Shown: in pieces, positions 42,431 through 50,133 of the stretch
Numbering within the stretch: position 1 is the first letter of the stretch
Layout of the letters: the number at the start of each line of letters is the position of its first letter
Assembly (NCBI GenBank): GCA_029259915.1
Contig: JAJDED010000001.1
Location: 49,241 to 113,240, forward strand
Direction: 5' to 3'
DNA length: 64,000 nucleotides
DNA from: Planctomycetota bacterium
Lineage (GTDB): Bacteria; Planctomycetota; Planctomycetia; Pirellulales; Lacipirellulaceae
Program-made: the position numbers and the translations under genes
The notes under the pieces: generated by a model
Told to the model about the DNA's origin: nothing
Databases searched by the model: none
Seen by the model: the letters and a program-made list of their open reading frames with translations, nothing else

Positions 42431-42793
42431 TGGAAAAACACCGTAGTTCCACTCTGGCTTTTGGATTCACAAACATAGCGCACACAAAATTATCCCCTCC
42501 GTTAAGAGGGGAAGTCAAATCTGCTGAGAAAATCGATTTTCCGAGGCGAAAATGCAGATCGTTTCGACTTGGCATACCAGAGTGAACAGAAAATTGGTGA
42601 AAAATCTTCTTCGGAAAGTTGACAAACTGTTTGACATAGGGCGAAACGCAATTAGCGTGGATTAAAGAGGACACCTTTTGTGTTTCGGCAGTTATCCGCG
42701 GTAACCGCCTGCGCCTGAAAGCGTTCTTCTCCTACCAACTTGGCTTTATTCGAAGCCGGTACCTATTTTTTTTTACGCTTGGAGTATGCACCG
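42431..42793. other. Intergenic region with promoter and structured leader
   Basis: A 363-base gap between divergent genes. It contains a CCCCTC-CGTTAA-GAGGGG hairpin (42494-42511) and an inverted pair CCACTCTGG/CCAGAGTGA flanking it about 120 bases apart. The promoter at 42631-42658 follows. The leader includes GGCTT-TATTCG-AAGCC with a later T-run and ends in GGAGTATGCACCG before the ATG. Confidence 0.5.
42631..42658 (+). promoter_or_regulatory. Promoter of the first small secreted protein
   Basis: -35 TTGACA (42631-42636), 16-base spacer, -10-like TAGCGT (42653-42658). The same arrangement, including the CAATTAGCGTG sequence and downstream AGAGG, is repeated before the paralogous gene at 43738. 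Confidence 0.5.
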
Positions 42794-43270
42794 ATGACGA
42801 AACTATTTGTAACTCTTCCTGCGTTGGCCCTGGTTGTTGCCCTTTCGGGTAGCGCGTTGGCCGACAACGGCACTGTCAGCAAGATTGCCTTGCAAGAAAT
42901 GGGTTTGGCCGGCATGCAAGTGATGTCGGACGAAGAAGCCATGTCGATTCGCGGTTTGGGTTGGAGTCAAGATCCTCACCAGATGCCTCAACCTAACGGC
43001 GGCCACGAGAAGCCTTGGTCATTAGCCTTTGGCGTTTCATTCGCCACAGTTGATGTCGAAGGTCGCCGCGGCGGCGGAGAAGCGGGAACCCTCGATGGTT
43101 TCCTTGCTGAAGGTAAATTCATGGCTAGCGGCGCGCATCTCTCCGAAGCCGGATATACCAAGACTATGTCCACCGAACTCCAAGTGAAGGGTCTTCCCGC
43201 CACTTTGGAAATTAAAACGCGTTCGCTTCGCGTCTACGCTGGTGGCAGTGCTACGGCTTCCTCGCTGTAG
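42794..43270 (+). CDS. Small secreted protein with conserved SDEEAMSIRGLG segment, copy 1
   Basis: A 158-residue protein. The ATG at 42794 follows GGAGTATGCACCG and opens a signal peptide (MTKLFVTLPALALVVALSGS, cleaved after ALA at residue 23). Residues 33-56 read LQEMGLAGMQVMSDEEAMSI then RGLG. This segment resembles double-glycine-type leader peptides in its spacing of hydrophobic and acidic residues, although the end is GLG rather than GG. The remainder has HEKPWSLAFGVSF, a short Gly-rich linker, AGTLDGFLAEGKFMASG and a C-terminal beta-rich part (ELQVKGLPATLEIKTRSLRV, ATASSL). No known family is recognised. Its paralogue follows in tandem with its own promoter. A periplasmic C39 peptidase gene lies 5.5 kb downstream. 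Confidence 0.75.
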   Translation: MTKLFVTLPALALVVALSGSALADNGTVSKIALQEMGLAGMQVMSDEEAMSIRGLGWSQDPHQMPQPNGGHEKPWSLAFGVSFATVDVEGRRGGGEAGTLDGFLAEGKFMASGAHLSEAGYTKTMSTELQVKGLPATLEIKTRSLRVYAGGSATASSL

Positions 43271-43316
43271 AAAAAATAAGTAACAACGCGGCGAATTTCA
43301 TAATTGCCGGTTGTCC

Positions 43317-43357
43317 AAGCGTTCTGACGTTCCTGGTGACGTCAGAACGCTTTTTTT
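43317..43357 (+). terminator. Strong terminator after small secreted protein copy 1
   Basis: A perfect 14-base stem (AAGCGTTCTGACGT with ACGTCAGAACGCTT), 8-base loop, then a T-run. Confidence 0.92.
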
Positions 43358-43571
43358 ATGGCTTCTGCACGTTCCCCAAACAAGAATCATGGCCTTCGAC
43401 ATAGTTCAGGATTGCGGGAACGTCCAATTCGAGTTCCGATTATTCCGGTCGATCTACGCCGTGCGTGTTCTGGTCGTGCGGTTTCTGACGTTGTCTATAG
43501 CGTCTCGAAGGGTTGCGGCAGATTGTCCGGCGACTTGCACGAAAACTTCTATCGATTTCTGGTTTCAACTA

Positions 43572-43599
43572 TTGCGAGCCTGGGGGCCCCAATTAGCGT
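43572..43599 (+). promoter_or_regulatory. Promoter of the second small secreted protein
   Basis: -35 TTGCGA (43572-43577), 16-base spacer, -10-like TAGCGT (43594-43599). Homologous to the promoter at 42631; the distances from -10 to ATG are 136 and 139 bases. Confidence 0.5.
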
Positions 43600-43607
43600 G
43601 AGATAGA

Positions 43608-43705
43608 GAGGGCAGCAACGAGCCAATCAACATCATCCCGGGAAGTTGATCAAACCGTTGCTCCCTCGCCACCCACCTCCTGAGCTTTTACGGAAGCTCG
43701 CTTTT
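43608..43705 (+). promoter_or_regulatory. Two leader hairpins, possible attenuator
   Basis: The first hairpin pairs GAGGGCAGCAACG (43608) with CGTTGCTCCCTC (to 43667) with one bulge, enclosing an inner ATCAAC/GTTGAT stem. The second is GAGCTT-TTACGG-AAGCTC followed by GCTTTT (43682-43705), terminator-like. The copy 1 leader has a comparable GGCTT/AAGCC hairpin at the same position before its start. Confidence 0.5.
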
Positions 43706-43737
43706 CCACTCTGATTTTCACCAGGAGTATTTCAACG

Positions 43738-44241
43738 ATGACTAAGATTATTGCAACACTGCCCGCTTTGGCTTTGGTATTCGCTCTTTCGAGCAGCGCT
43801 TTTGCAGACAACGGTTTGGTGAGCCAATCGGCTCTTCAAGAAATGGGTTTGGCCGGAATCGAAGTGATGTCTGATCAAGACGCCATGTCGATTCGCGGTT
43901 TGGGTTACGACGGTGGCTACGGGATGCCGACTCCTTCTGACGGACACGAGAAACCTTGGTCGTTGGCCTTTGGTGTTTCTTACGCCAGCGTCGGTGGCGA
44001 AGGTGGACATGAAGGAAGCTACAGTGGTAATGGTCACGGTGGTGGTGCCGGAGCCGGAACTCTTGACGGATTCATCGCTGAAGGCAAATTCATGGCTAGC
44101 GGCGAGCACTTCTCCGAAGCTGGTAAAGTTGTCACCAAGAGCCACGAGCTCCAAGTGAAGGGTCAACCAGCCACTTTGGAAATCAAGACGAAGTCGATCC
44201 GCGTATTCGCTGGTGGTTTTGCCACGGCATCGTCTCTGTAA
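43738..44241 (+). CDS. Small secreted protein with conserved SDQDAMSIRGLG segment, copy 2
   Basis: A 167-residue paralogue of the protein at 42794, clearly similar along its whole length. The signal peptide is MTKIIATLPALALVFALSSS, cleaved near FADNG. The segment LQEMGLAGIEVMSDQDAMSI then RGLG is kept almost unchanged. The main difference is a longer Gly/His-rich linker (HEGSYSGNGHGGGAGAG) in the middle. The C-terminal half (GTLDGFIAEGKFMASGEHFS, ELQVKGQPATLEIKTKSIRV, ATASSL) is near identical. It has its own promoter, a structured leader and its own terminator, so the two copies can be expressed separately. The function is unknown; an extracellular matrix or secreted peptide role is inferred. 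Confidence 0.75.
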   Translation: MTKIIATLPALALVFALSSSAFADNGLVSQSALQEMGLAGIEVMSDQDAMSIRGLGYDGGYGMPTPSDGHEKPWSLAFGVSYASVGGEGGHEGSYSGNGHGGGAGAGTLDGFIAEGKFMASGEHFSEAGKVVTKSHELQVKGQPATLEIKTKSIRVFAGGFATASSL

Positions 44242-44307
44242 GAAAAGAAAGTGCTTAGGACTTGTCTAAGCTAAGCTATGCGATCCAATACCGATCGCAA
44301 ATAAAAC

Positions 44308-44345
44308 AAAGCGTCCTGTCGCATGGTGCGGCAGGACGCTTTTTT
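44308..44345 (+). terminator. Terminator after small secreted protein copy 2
   Basis: AAAGCGTCCTG pairs with CAGGACGCTTT around a 13-base loop, followed by a T-run. Confidence 0.88.
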
Positions 44346-44368
44346 CGTAGATTCAACATGTCAAAGAG

Positions 44369-44421
44369 AAAAAACCCACGGAAGGCCCGAGATGATTGGG
44401 CGGGGGAGGCCTCCCGTGGGT
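44369..44421 (-). terminator. Terminator of the outer-membrane protein gene
   Basis: On the minus strand CCCACGGGAGGCC pairs with GGCCTTCCGTGGG (one mismatch) and is followed by six T. It lies 28 bases beyond the stop codon at 44449. Confidence 0.8.
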
Positions 44422-44448
44422 GGGCAAATTTATTGGGAAGTTAAATTC

Positions 44449-46098
44449 TCACCAGGTAAACCCGGTAGCAACCGAGAGGCCGTACAGGTCGACCAGCAGT
44501 CCCGGGGCTTGGGCATTGGTGTTCACCAGCGATGTGGCAGTCGGATCCCCGTATCCTGCGAACGAACCCGAAGCGGCAAATCCCGAAGAGGCATCCCAAT
44601 ACTGGTATTCGCCTGCAATGCGGAAGAACGATTTGGCTGGCAGGCATCGCAGCGCAAAATCCCACTCGATGCCAAGCTGCACTTCACCGATGAACAGGTC
44701 GTCGTTCACAGCAACCAAGGCTCCATCTTTCGAGCCCGCATTGGCAGGCACACCCTGTCCTGGCAGGGAGACTGCTTGCGCCCACGTTTCTACGTTGTTA
44801 TGCGTACAGCCCCAAAGAATCGATGACCGCACATTGTAGAACCAGTGTGCACAAGAATTACAAAACAGCGGTTTGCGACCGTTAAGTCCAAACGTGATGC
44901 CCGTGCCATGGGCCTGACGTTGTGCCCGTGCTCCGCCACTGAGTATTCCTTGCGGCACGGCCCCAGTAGCATAAGTATTCGACATTCCAACGATCGATTC
45001 ATCGTGCTGAATCAATGCGTAGCGAGCACCAAAGGTGAATTGATTTTTACTGCCGTTCAGGCAGAAGTTTCGGGTTAGTTCAAGGTCGGTGTAATACGCT
45101 TCAAACAAGCTATTGGCATCGAAGCCTTGATCCGAAATCCCAATCGGCGGGGCATTATGGGGATCGTAAATGTCTTGATCGTGCTCGCCGGCACGCATGT
45201 GGAAATAGCGGCCAACGACTCCCCAGCATTCGCCCTGAACTCCTAAAGAGATGCGAGGCACCATATAGAAGTCGTCGAGTTCGGCATTGTCGTAGGCAGG
45301 TCCGAAATGGTGCGTGACTGGAATCGTGAAATCATCGAAAAGGTAGTTAACCCGATTGCCGTTAATATCGGCCCCCAAGAATACGGCCTCGGTGCTGACG
45401 ACAATTGTGCGTCGACGTCGGCAACGACCGCATGCACACGCTGCACCACCATCGCAACCTTGTAAACAACAGCCACTATCGCATCCTTGGAAGGTGGACA
45501 CTGGCTGGCCCCTGGTAGTTTCAATTCCTTCCCCATAGTTGCTCGAATCGGTTCTCCCGGGCCCCTGAGCGAACAGTCCTTCTTGACTTGCCTCGGAATG
45601 AATTGCCCGTGCTGAGTAAATAATCTCCTCATTGGCCTGCGCCCGCAGGATGGAAGAATTGCCAGGTGCCACAAAGGCTGTTGGCGACTGATCCGCTTCA
45701 CTCCGAAGAGCATTGGCGGAAAGCTGCACAACTTCCGGCGATGCAACGACCAAAGTCTCGTCGGAAGATTTTTCCGGTGGAGAAGACTCTTTGCCGGCAG
45801 TCCCTAACCAGCGCACCGTGGTTTTGGAAAAATCGGCCGCGGCCAATTGTTCGTTGGACGATGCCAACGGCATCTCGATGGCAGACTGCTGCTGAACATC
45901 CTGGAGCCTGGCCTCTGCTTCCACCAGCTCCGCAGTAACTTTCTTCAGTTTTTCCGATGCGCTTTCGCTTTGGTCAACCCGATCGGTCACAAAAGCTTGC
46001 TGTGCATCTGATACGGTTTCCGCCTGCAAAACCGAATTCGCTATACTGCCACTTAGCACTAAGAAAATGGCCGCACAATTCAACCCGTTTTTTAACAT
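44449..46098 (-). CDS. Outer-membrane beta-barrel protein (Lpg1974/BBP7-like) with coiled-coil N-terminus
   Basis: A 549-residue exported protein. The ATG at 46098 follows AGGGGGGG and opens a signal peptide (MLKNGLNCAAIFLVLSGSIA, cleaved near LQAET). Residues about 35-75 are a coiled coil (SASEKLKKVTAELVEAEARL). A low-complexity linker of about 120 residues ends in a cluster of seven cysteines within 24 residues (GCDSGCCLQGCDGGAACACG then RC), followed by RRRR. From about residue 230 the chain has alternating amphipathic strands (TIVVSTEAVFLGADINGNRV, FTFGARYALIQHDES, LFIGEVQLGIEWDF, FFRIAGEYQYWDASSG) and ends in Trp (GLSVATGFTW). This is typical of outer-membrane barrels, in the style of the pore-forming Lpg1974 group. 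The cysteine cluster is unusual and could crosslink the linker. It is convergent with the small secreted proteins and divergent from the PFxW barrel gene. Confidence 0.75.
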   Translation of the reverse strand: MLKNGLNCAAIFLVLSGSIANSVLQAETVSDAQQAFVTDRVDQSESASEKLKKVTAELVEAEARLQDVQQQSAIEMPLASSNEQLAAADFSKTTVRWLGTAGKESSPPEKSSDETLVVASPEVVQLSANALRSEADQSPTAFVAPGNSSILRAQANEEIIYSARAIHSEASQEGLFAQGPGRTDSSNYGEGIETTRGQPVSTFQGCDSGCCLQGCDGGAACACGRCRRRRTIVVSTEAVFLGADINGNRVNYLFDDFTIPVTHHFGPAYDNAELDDFYMVPRISLGVQGECWGVVGRYFHMRAGEHDQDIYDPHNAPPIGISDQGFDANSLFEAYYTDLELTRNFCLNGSKNQFTFGARYALIQHDESIVGMSNTYATGAVPQGILSGGARAQRQAHGTGITFGLNGRKPLFCNSCAHWFYNVRSSILWGCTHNNVETWAQAVSLPGQGVPANAGSKDGALVAVNDDLFIGEVQLGIEWDFALRCLPAKSFFRIAGEYQYWDASSGFAASGSFAGYGDPTATSLVNTNAQAPGLLVDLYGLSVATGFTW

Positions 46099-46713
46099 CT
46101 CAGAATCCCCCCCTGCCGCGGCGAACCACTTCAAAGCGAACCGCTTCAAAATGGCAGCACACAGCGGAATTGAACAGAATCACTCTGGATCATTGCGGGA
46201 TCGCTATCGACTGGCACATGCCAAATGTCGAATCCCTGCGTTGGTCACACAATCTCGTAATGGTGACATTCCGCGCTAGCAAAGCCCACACGGTATGCTT
46301 GTCACATCTGGAGATATTTTTCCAATGCAGAGAACACGATCGACCGGTACAACCGGTCGAATCGAAGAAATGGTTGTTCACCCGTACAACCGTCAGAACC
46401 GTCAAAGTTCTCCAAACGAGGTTTTCTCTTGGAAAATGCCTGCGATTTGCAGCTGAGCCACGGTGAGCCGGGGATACAGCGGCGTAATAAGCTAGCTCTG
46501 CAAGCGTCTGTCGTGTCCTTCTATTACCCAATAACCGGCAGCGTTTCTTAAGTCGCGGGGTGAAACCGGACGATGAATCGCTACATCCGGAATAACGCGC
46601 AAAGTTTGCGCAGACGGCAGATTCGGGAAAGTCGGATCTATAAAGATCACGACTTACTTGGGGAATTAGAAGGTCCAGCAACATATAGCATCCGTGGATC
46701 GGATCGTTGTTTT
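46099..46713. other. Divergent intergenic region, 615 bases, with a palindrome
   Basis: It contains CGACCGGT-ACA-ACCGGTCG, a perfect 8-base inverted repeat at 46341-46359, a candidate operator between the two outer-membrane protein genes. A related half, ACCCGTACAACCGTC, follows about 30 bases later. A frame open from 46573 into the next gene is judged untranslated before 46714, because the signal peptide begins there. No convincing promoter pair was found. Confidence 0.45.
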
Positions 46714-48687
46714 ATGCTCAGCTCTCAACCGACAACATCTCGAATAACTAAATGTCGCCTGGGCACGTCGGCCAGATGTGCCGCCAAAGGTTTGGCGTTA
46801 GTATTCGTTGTGTGCTGTCTGAGTTCTTTGCCAGCTTCTGCCCAGTCCGCGGACCCCGCTCCTACGGCAATCCGCGGTCAAGACAGCCGCGATTCGACGC
46901 CAGCATGGCTACGTCCGTTTCAATGGCAAGATCAGCCGTCGCAAGACAAAGATGCTAGCTACGCATTGGCTTCAGAAAATAGCGATGAGAGGCCTCCTGC
47001 GCAGAATCAAGTCCAACCTGGCTGGTTGAAAGCGTTTCGCTGGACAAACGCTCCTGCTGATGAAAATCTCGAAGCGAATCAACCCGATGTCAAAGCAAAT
47101 TATGCCAAAGCAAATCGTCTCGTAGCGGCAGTCGAGAAAGAAGCAGAAAATGGCAAACCGCGGCAAGGGTCGCATCCGTTCTCTTGGACGAATGTGGCAC
47201 CTCTGGAGAATAACTCTCGCCGGTCGGCTTCTGCGGCTGAGGAATTTCGCCTGGAAAAGTCGAAAGCTGCCAAACCGTTCCAGTGGTCCAACAGTTTTGC
47301 AGACGCACAGCCGCAGCAGTCGCTAACGCCTCCGGAGCAGACTTCTTTTAGCGAAGCCGTTTATCATGCATTGAGTTGGCAACAGGACCCCGCAGGCTCT
47401 GCCCAAAAATCCCCACAAGACGGATCACCTCCTGCCGATGCAACCGACGCGGAATTGGTGGAATGGGAAAAACAGCATTACCCGTGGATTCGCCCCTTCT
47501 ACTGGTCGGATAACGACACCCCAATTATCGCCGAAAGCCCTGAGTTTGGTCCTCAGGACCTCAGCACCACAGCCGGAGGGCCCGGCAACTTGCTCAATCG
47601 ACCTTTCCAATGGTCGAACAATCCACAAACTGCCAGAAACAATCCGTTGCGCGACCAAACGGATTCACGGACCATCGCATTCCTACAAGACGGCGAAGAA
47701 ATCCCCCGGCCCTTGTCCAACACTCGTGTCCCACAGCTGGCTTTTCCAAAGAGTGGAGACACCACCGGAAAAGAGGCCGGAGAATCGGAATCGGAATTCG
47801 ACGAAGAAGAAAAAGGAGCGCTCGCCGGGGCAGAAACCCTTGGACGCGAACCGGAAGACAATAGCCTGCAATTTCTGCGTGCAGACACCGTACTGCTCAA
47901 GCCGGGAGAGTTCCAATACGACTATGGCCTCACCTACACGAAATTCGACCTGACGCTACCAGTGCTGGTGAGCACATCCCCAACAACGGTTACGGTCGAG
48001 GATGCGAGCTTTCGCGCTCGCGAGATGCTTATTCCGTTTGAATTGCGATACGGACTGGCTCGGCGGGTCCAACTGTTCTTGAATGTGCCCTTGGGATGGG
48101 CCAATACCGAATTTACATTCACCGGATTGGAAGAATTTGAAAACGACGGCGGCATCGGTGACTTGACGTTTGGAGGCACTTTCCTATTGCGTCAAGGCAA
48201 TCATCAAGAGTCCGATGCCATCCTCACCTTGTCGACATCGGCTCCCACGGGCGAGGATCCATTTTCTCCCGTCGGACTTTCGCCTGCTGCGCCTGCCCTG
48301 GGGAGCGGTGTTTGGTCGCTTGCTTCCAACGTGTTGTTTGTGCGCAATTACGACCCAGTCGTCATGTTCTATGGCTATGGTACGCGGCATCACTTTGAGC
48401 GCGAAATCAACGGCGTGCTTTACCGCGCTGGAGGAGAGTACCTTTACCAAATGGGCGTCGGTTTCGCAGTGAATGAAAGCGTCACGTTCAGCACACGATT
48501 CAATGGCGCTTACATTACAGAAACACGCATCGATGGCGCACGCATCCCTGGCACGATCAGGGAACCGATGACTTTGAGCCTAGCGATGACCGTCTCCAAG
48601 TGCAAGCGGTTGATAGAACCATTTGTCGACTTTGGACTGACCGACGACGCGGCGGATGCACGCATTGGAATTATCTGGACACGCTAA
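46714..48687 (+). CDS. Outer-membrane barrel protein with N-terminal PFxW-repeat region
   Basis: A 657-residue exported protein. Residues 22-44 (AAKGLALVFVVCCLSSLPAS then AQS) are a signal peptide. Residues 65-305 are low-complexity and polar but carry seven spaced copies of a PFxW-type motif: WLRPFQWQDQP (65), WLKAFRWTNAP (104), SHPFSWTNVAP (153), AKPFQWSNSFA (187), YHALSWQQDPA (217), WIRPFYWSDND (258) and NRPFQWSNNPQ (295). An acidic stretch (SESEFDEEEKGALAG) follows. From about residue 390 a transporter-type barrel begins (VLLKPGEFQYDYGLTYTKFD, PFELRYGLARRVQLFLNVPL, GGIGDLTFGGTFLLRQG, PFVDFGLTDDAADARIGIIW). It resembles the meta-pathway/phenol-degradation porin group. The start at 46714 is chosen from the signal peptide; the ribosome binding site is weak. 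The C39 peptidase gene follows after 32 bases, so the two form a unit. Confidence 0.75.
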   Translation: MLSSQPTTSRITKCRLGTSARCAAKGLALVFVVCCLSSLPASAQSADPAPTAIRGQDSRDSTPAWLRPFQWQDQPSQDKDASYALASENSDERPPAQNQVQPGWLKAFRWTNAPADENLEANQPDVKANYAKANRLVAAVEKEAENGKPRQGSHPFSWTNVAPLENNSRRSASAAEEFRLEKSKAAKPFQWSNSFADAQPQQSLTPPEQTSFSEAVYHALSWQQDPAGSAQKSPQDGSPPADATDAELVEWEKQHYPWIRPFYWSDNDTPIIAESPEFGPQDLSTTAGGPGNLLNRPFQWSNNPQTARNNPLRDQTDSRTIAFLQDGEEIPRPLSNTRVPQLAFPKSGDTTGKEAGESESEFDEEEKGALAGAETLGREPEDNSLQFLRADTVLLKPGEFQYDYGLTYTKFDLTLPVLVSTSPTTVTVEDASFRAREMLIPFELRYGLARRVQLFLNVPLGWANTEFTFTGLEEFENDGGIGDLTFGGTFLLRQGNHQESDAILTLSTSAPTGEDPFSPVGLSPAAPALGSGVWSLASNVLFVRNYDPVVMFYGYGTRHHFEREINGVLYRAGGEYLYQMGVGFAVNESVTFSTRFNGAYITETRIDGARIPGTIREPMTLSLAMTVSKCKRLIEPFVDFGLTDDAADARIGIIWTR

Positions 48688-48719
48688 CTCCAACCAAAAC
48701 TTTTCAGGGATGATCGAAA

Positions 48720-49526
48720 ATGATCGCGTCAACCAATTCTCGGCCACTGACAATAGCCCTGATATTTGCGCTGGTAAGCGTGGGTGAGCTTTTCGGCAGC
48801 TGTGCCTTTGCACAAAGCGGTACACGATCTAGCAACACGGGCACTTCCCAAAAAAAACAGGCAAAGCAGTGGGAGCCCGATGGGGCCCCGGTCCGCGATC
48901 GTGATCGGACGTTTTCCAAACGGATACGCGATTACAAGTCGCTCAAACGGCAAAACATTATTATGCAACGCCGGGACTATTCCTGTGGAGCTGCTGCACT
49001 GGCAACCGTTGCCCATTATTACTGGGGCGACAACGTCGACGAAGAGTTCTTCCTCGCGATTCTTGATCATCTATTGACACGAGAAGAAGCCGAGGAACGA
49101 ATCGAAAATGGTTTGGCCATGACCGACCTGCGCCGGGCAGCCGTAGAAGCGGGTTATACGGCCGTCGTGGGAAAGGTGTCGTTTGAAAAGCTGGGCGAGT
49201 CGAAGGTTCCGCTAGTTGTCGGCATCACGATTGACGAGCACGACCATTTTGTTGTCTATCGCGGCACGGACGGTTTGTACGTTTATTTGGCCGATCCCAT
49301 CCGTGGAAATTTGCGAGTCCATGCTCAGGACTTCGTCAAACAGTGGCAAAAGAACGCCATCCTTGCCATTGCCAAGCCGGGTGTAAAAGTGAAAAAACAC
49401 TCGGCCTTGAGCATTCGCGGCGAAGAGCTCTTCCTGGGAAAAATCAACGACCAGGTGATCCGCACTGCCAGCGAACGACCGATCACGCGGCCCGCAAGGC
49501 CTAGAAGTGCGCCCGGTGTGCCTTAG
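48720..49526 (+). CDS. Exported stand-alone C39-family cysteine peptidase
   Basis: A 268-residue protein with signal peptide PLTIALIFALVSVGELFGSC, cleaved near FAQSG, so it acts in the periplasm. Residues about 75-215 match the C39 (bacteriocin-processing) peptidase fold. Gln83 and Cys89 are in IIMQRRDYSCGAAALATVAH, His176 in DEHDHFVVYRG and Asp192 in YLADPIRGN. C39 domains usually sit on the N-terminus of ABC exporters and cut leaders after double glycine; here there is no ABC module. FapD of the Fap amyloid system is a known Sec-exported stand-alone C39 protein and the closest functional analogue I know. The C-terminal extension contains ALSIRGEELF, echoing AMSIRG of the small secreted proteins. 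AGGG lies upstream of the ATG. It is coupled to the PFxW barrel gene. Confidence 0.85.
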   Translation: MIASTNSRPLTIALIFALVSVGELFGSCAFAQSGTRSSNTGTSQKKQAKQWEPDGAPVRDRDRTFSKRIRDYKSLKRQNIIMQRRDYSCGAAALATVAHYYWGDNVDEEFFLAILDHLLTREEAEERIENGLAMTDLRRAAVEAGYTAVVGKVSFEKLGESKVPLVVGITIDEHDHFVVYRGTDGLYVYLADPIRGNLRVHAQDFVKQWQKNAILAIAKPGVKVKKHSALSIRGEELFLGKINDQVIRTASERPITRPARPRSAPGVP

Positions 49527-49667
49527 CGCAGACGTGACCAAAAAATCGCTTGATAGCCGCCAGCGGCAGCCGGTGGTCGGACGCGATTCAACCCCTGGCT
49601 TCCGCCAACGGCTATGAAAGCGTGCTGATGCGCAAAGTCGAATGACACAAGCCTGTAACGTTTACAA

Positions 49668-49753
49668 GTTTGTTCGCTCCTTCGCGTCGGCTTTTTCCTC
49701 GGCGGCACTCTTGCGAAAATAGCTCGGAACCAATTGCATTGGCTCGACTGCGA
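49668..49753 (-). pseudogene. Detached, diverged copy of the tsaB 3' end
   Basis: On the minus strand this stretch reads AVEPMQLVPSYFRKSAAEEK then ADAKERTNL and a stop. The end of the intact tsaB (50603-50687) reads AVEPMQLVPQYFRKSAAEEK then ADARERTKP. The two copies are direct repeats of about 86 bases at roughly 86 percent identity. They bracket the HigBA-type pair. Confidence 0.85.
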
Positions 49754-49764
49754 AAGAATCAACG

Positions 49765-49806
49765 AGGACATTCTACTAATTCTTGATAAAGTAGAATGTC
49801 CTTTTT
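49765..49806. terminator. Bidirectional-looking terminator beside the tsaB remnant
   Basis: A perfect 12-base stem (AGGACATTCTAC with GTAGAATGTCCT), 14-base loop and T-run on the plus strand. It lies about 20 bases beyond the antitoxin stop on the minus strand. Confidence 0.85.
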
Positions 49807-49827
49807 CTCCCTCAGACGAACGCCGGG

Positions 49828-50133
49828 CTAAACTAATTCGAGCTTCAAACTTTTACCCAAAGCGGAAGCCGCTTTGTAGAGCGTATCGAGTTGGATTTTA
49901 TCATTCTCAGGATCAAGCAATCGATTGAGTTGGGTACGGCTGGTTTCCATACGTTTTGCCATTTCTACCTTAGAAATAGATTGGCTCTGCATGACTTTTT
50001 GCATTTCCATCGATAAACTACGCTTGATAGCAGTCGAAGTTACTTCGCCGTACATCCCCTCCTCCTTCAGCAACGAATCAAAAGACGTTCCTATGCGTGG
50101 GTTTTTCTTCGCGGTTTTCTTCTTACGTGCCAT
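49828..50133 (-). CDS. HigA-type antitoxin with helix-turn-helix
   Basis: A 101-residue protein. A basic N-terminus (MARKKKTAKKNPRIGTSFDS) is followed by EMQKVMQSQSISKVEMAKRM then ETSRTQLNRLLDPENDKIQL. This is a Cro/XRE helix-turn-helix with the typical second-helix SRTQLNRLL and a C-terminal LYKAASALGKSLKLELV. It would neutralise the adjacent toxin and repress the pair's promoter. Its start lies inside the toxin gene, with an 11-base overlap, giving the toxin-first HigBA order. A terminator follows. Confidence 0.85.
   Translation of the reverse strand: MARKKKTAKKNPRIGTSFDSLLKEEGMYGEVTSTAIKRSLSMEMQKVMQSQSISKVEMAKRMETSRTQLNRLLDPENDKIQLDTLYKAASALGKSLKLELV

Larger units (their letters stand above)
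43358..43737. other. Intergenic region holding the promoter and leader of copy 2
   Basis: The first 210 bases show no supported gene, although a frame stays open there. The promoter (43572-43599) and the two leader hairpins (43608-43705) are listed separately. Confidence 0.45.

Noticed and set aside
43358..43606. 82-codon frame between the two small secreted proteins
   Set aside because: It starts within the terminator T-run of copy 1, runs through the promoter of copy 2, and its basic, low-complexity product looks random.
42794..44241. Small secreted proteins as classical ABC-exported bacteriocins
   Set aside because: They have Sec signal peptides, no GG leader end and no ABC exporter nearby, so a standard bacteriocin pathway is not supported.
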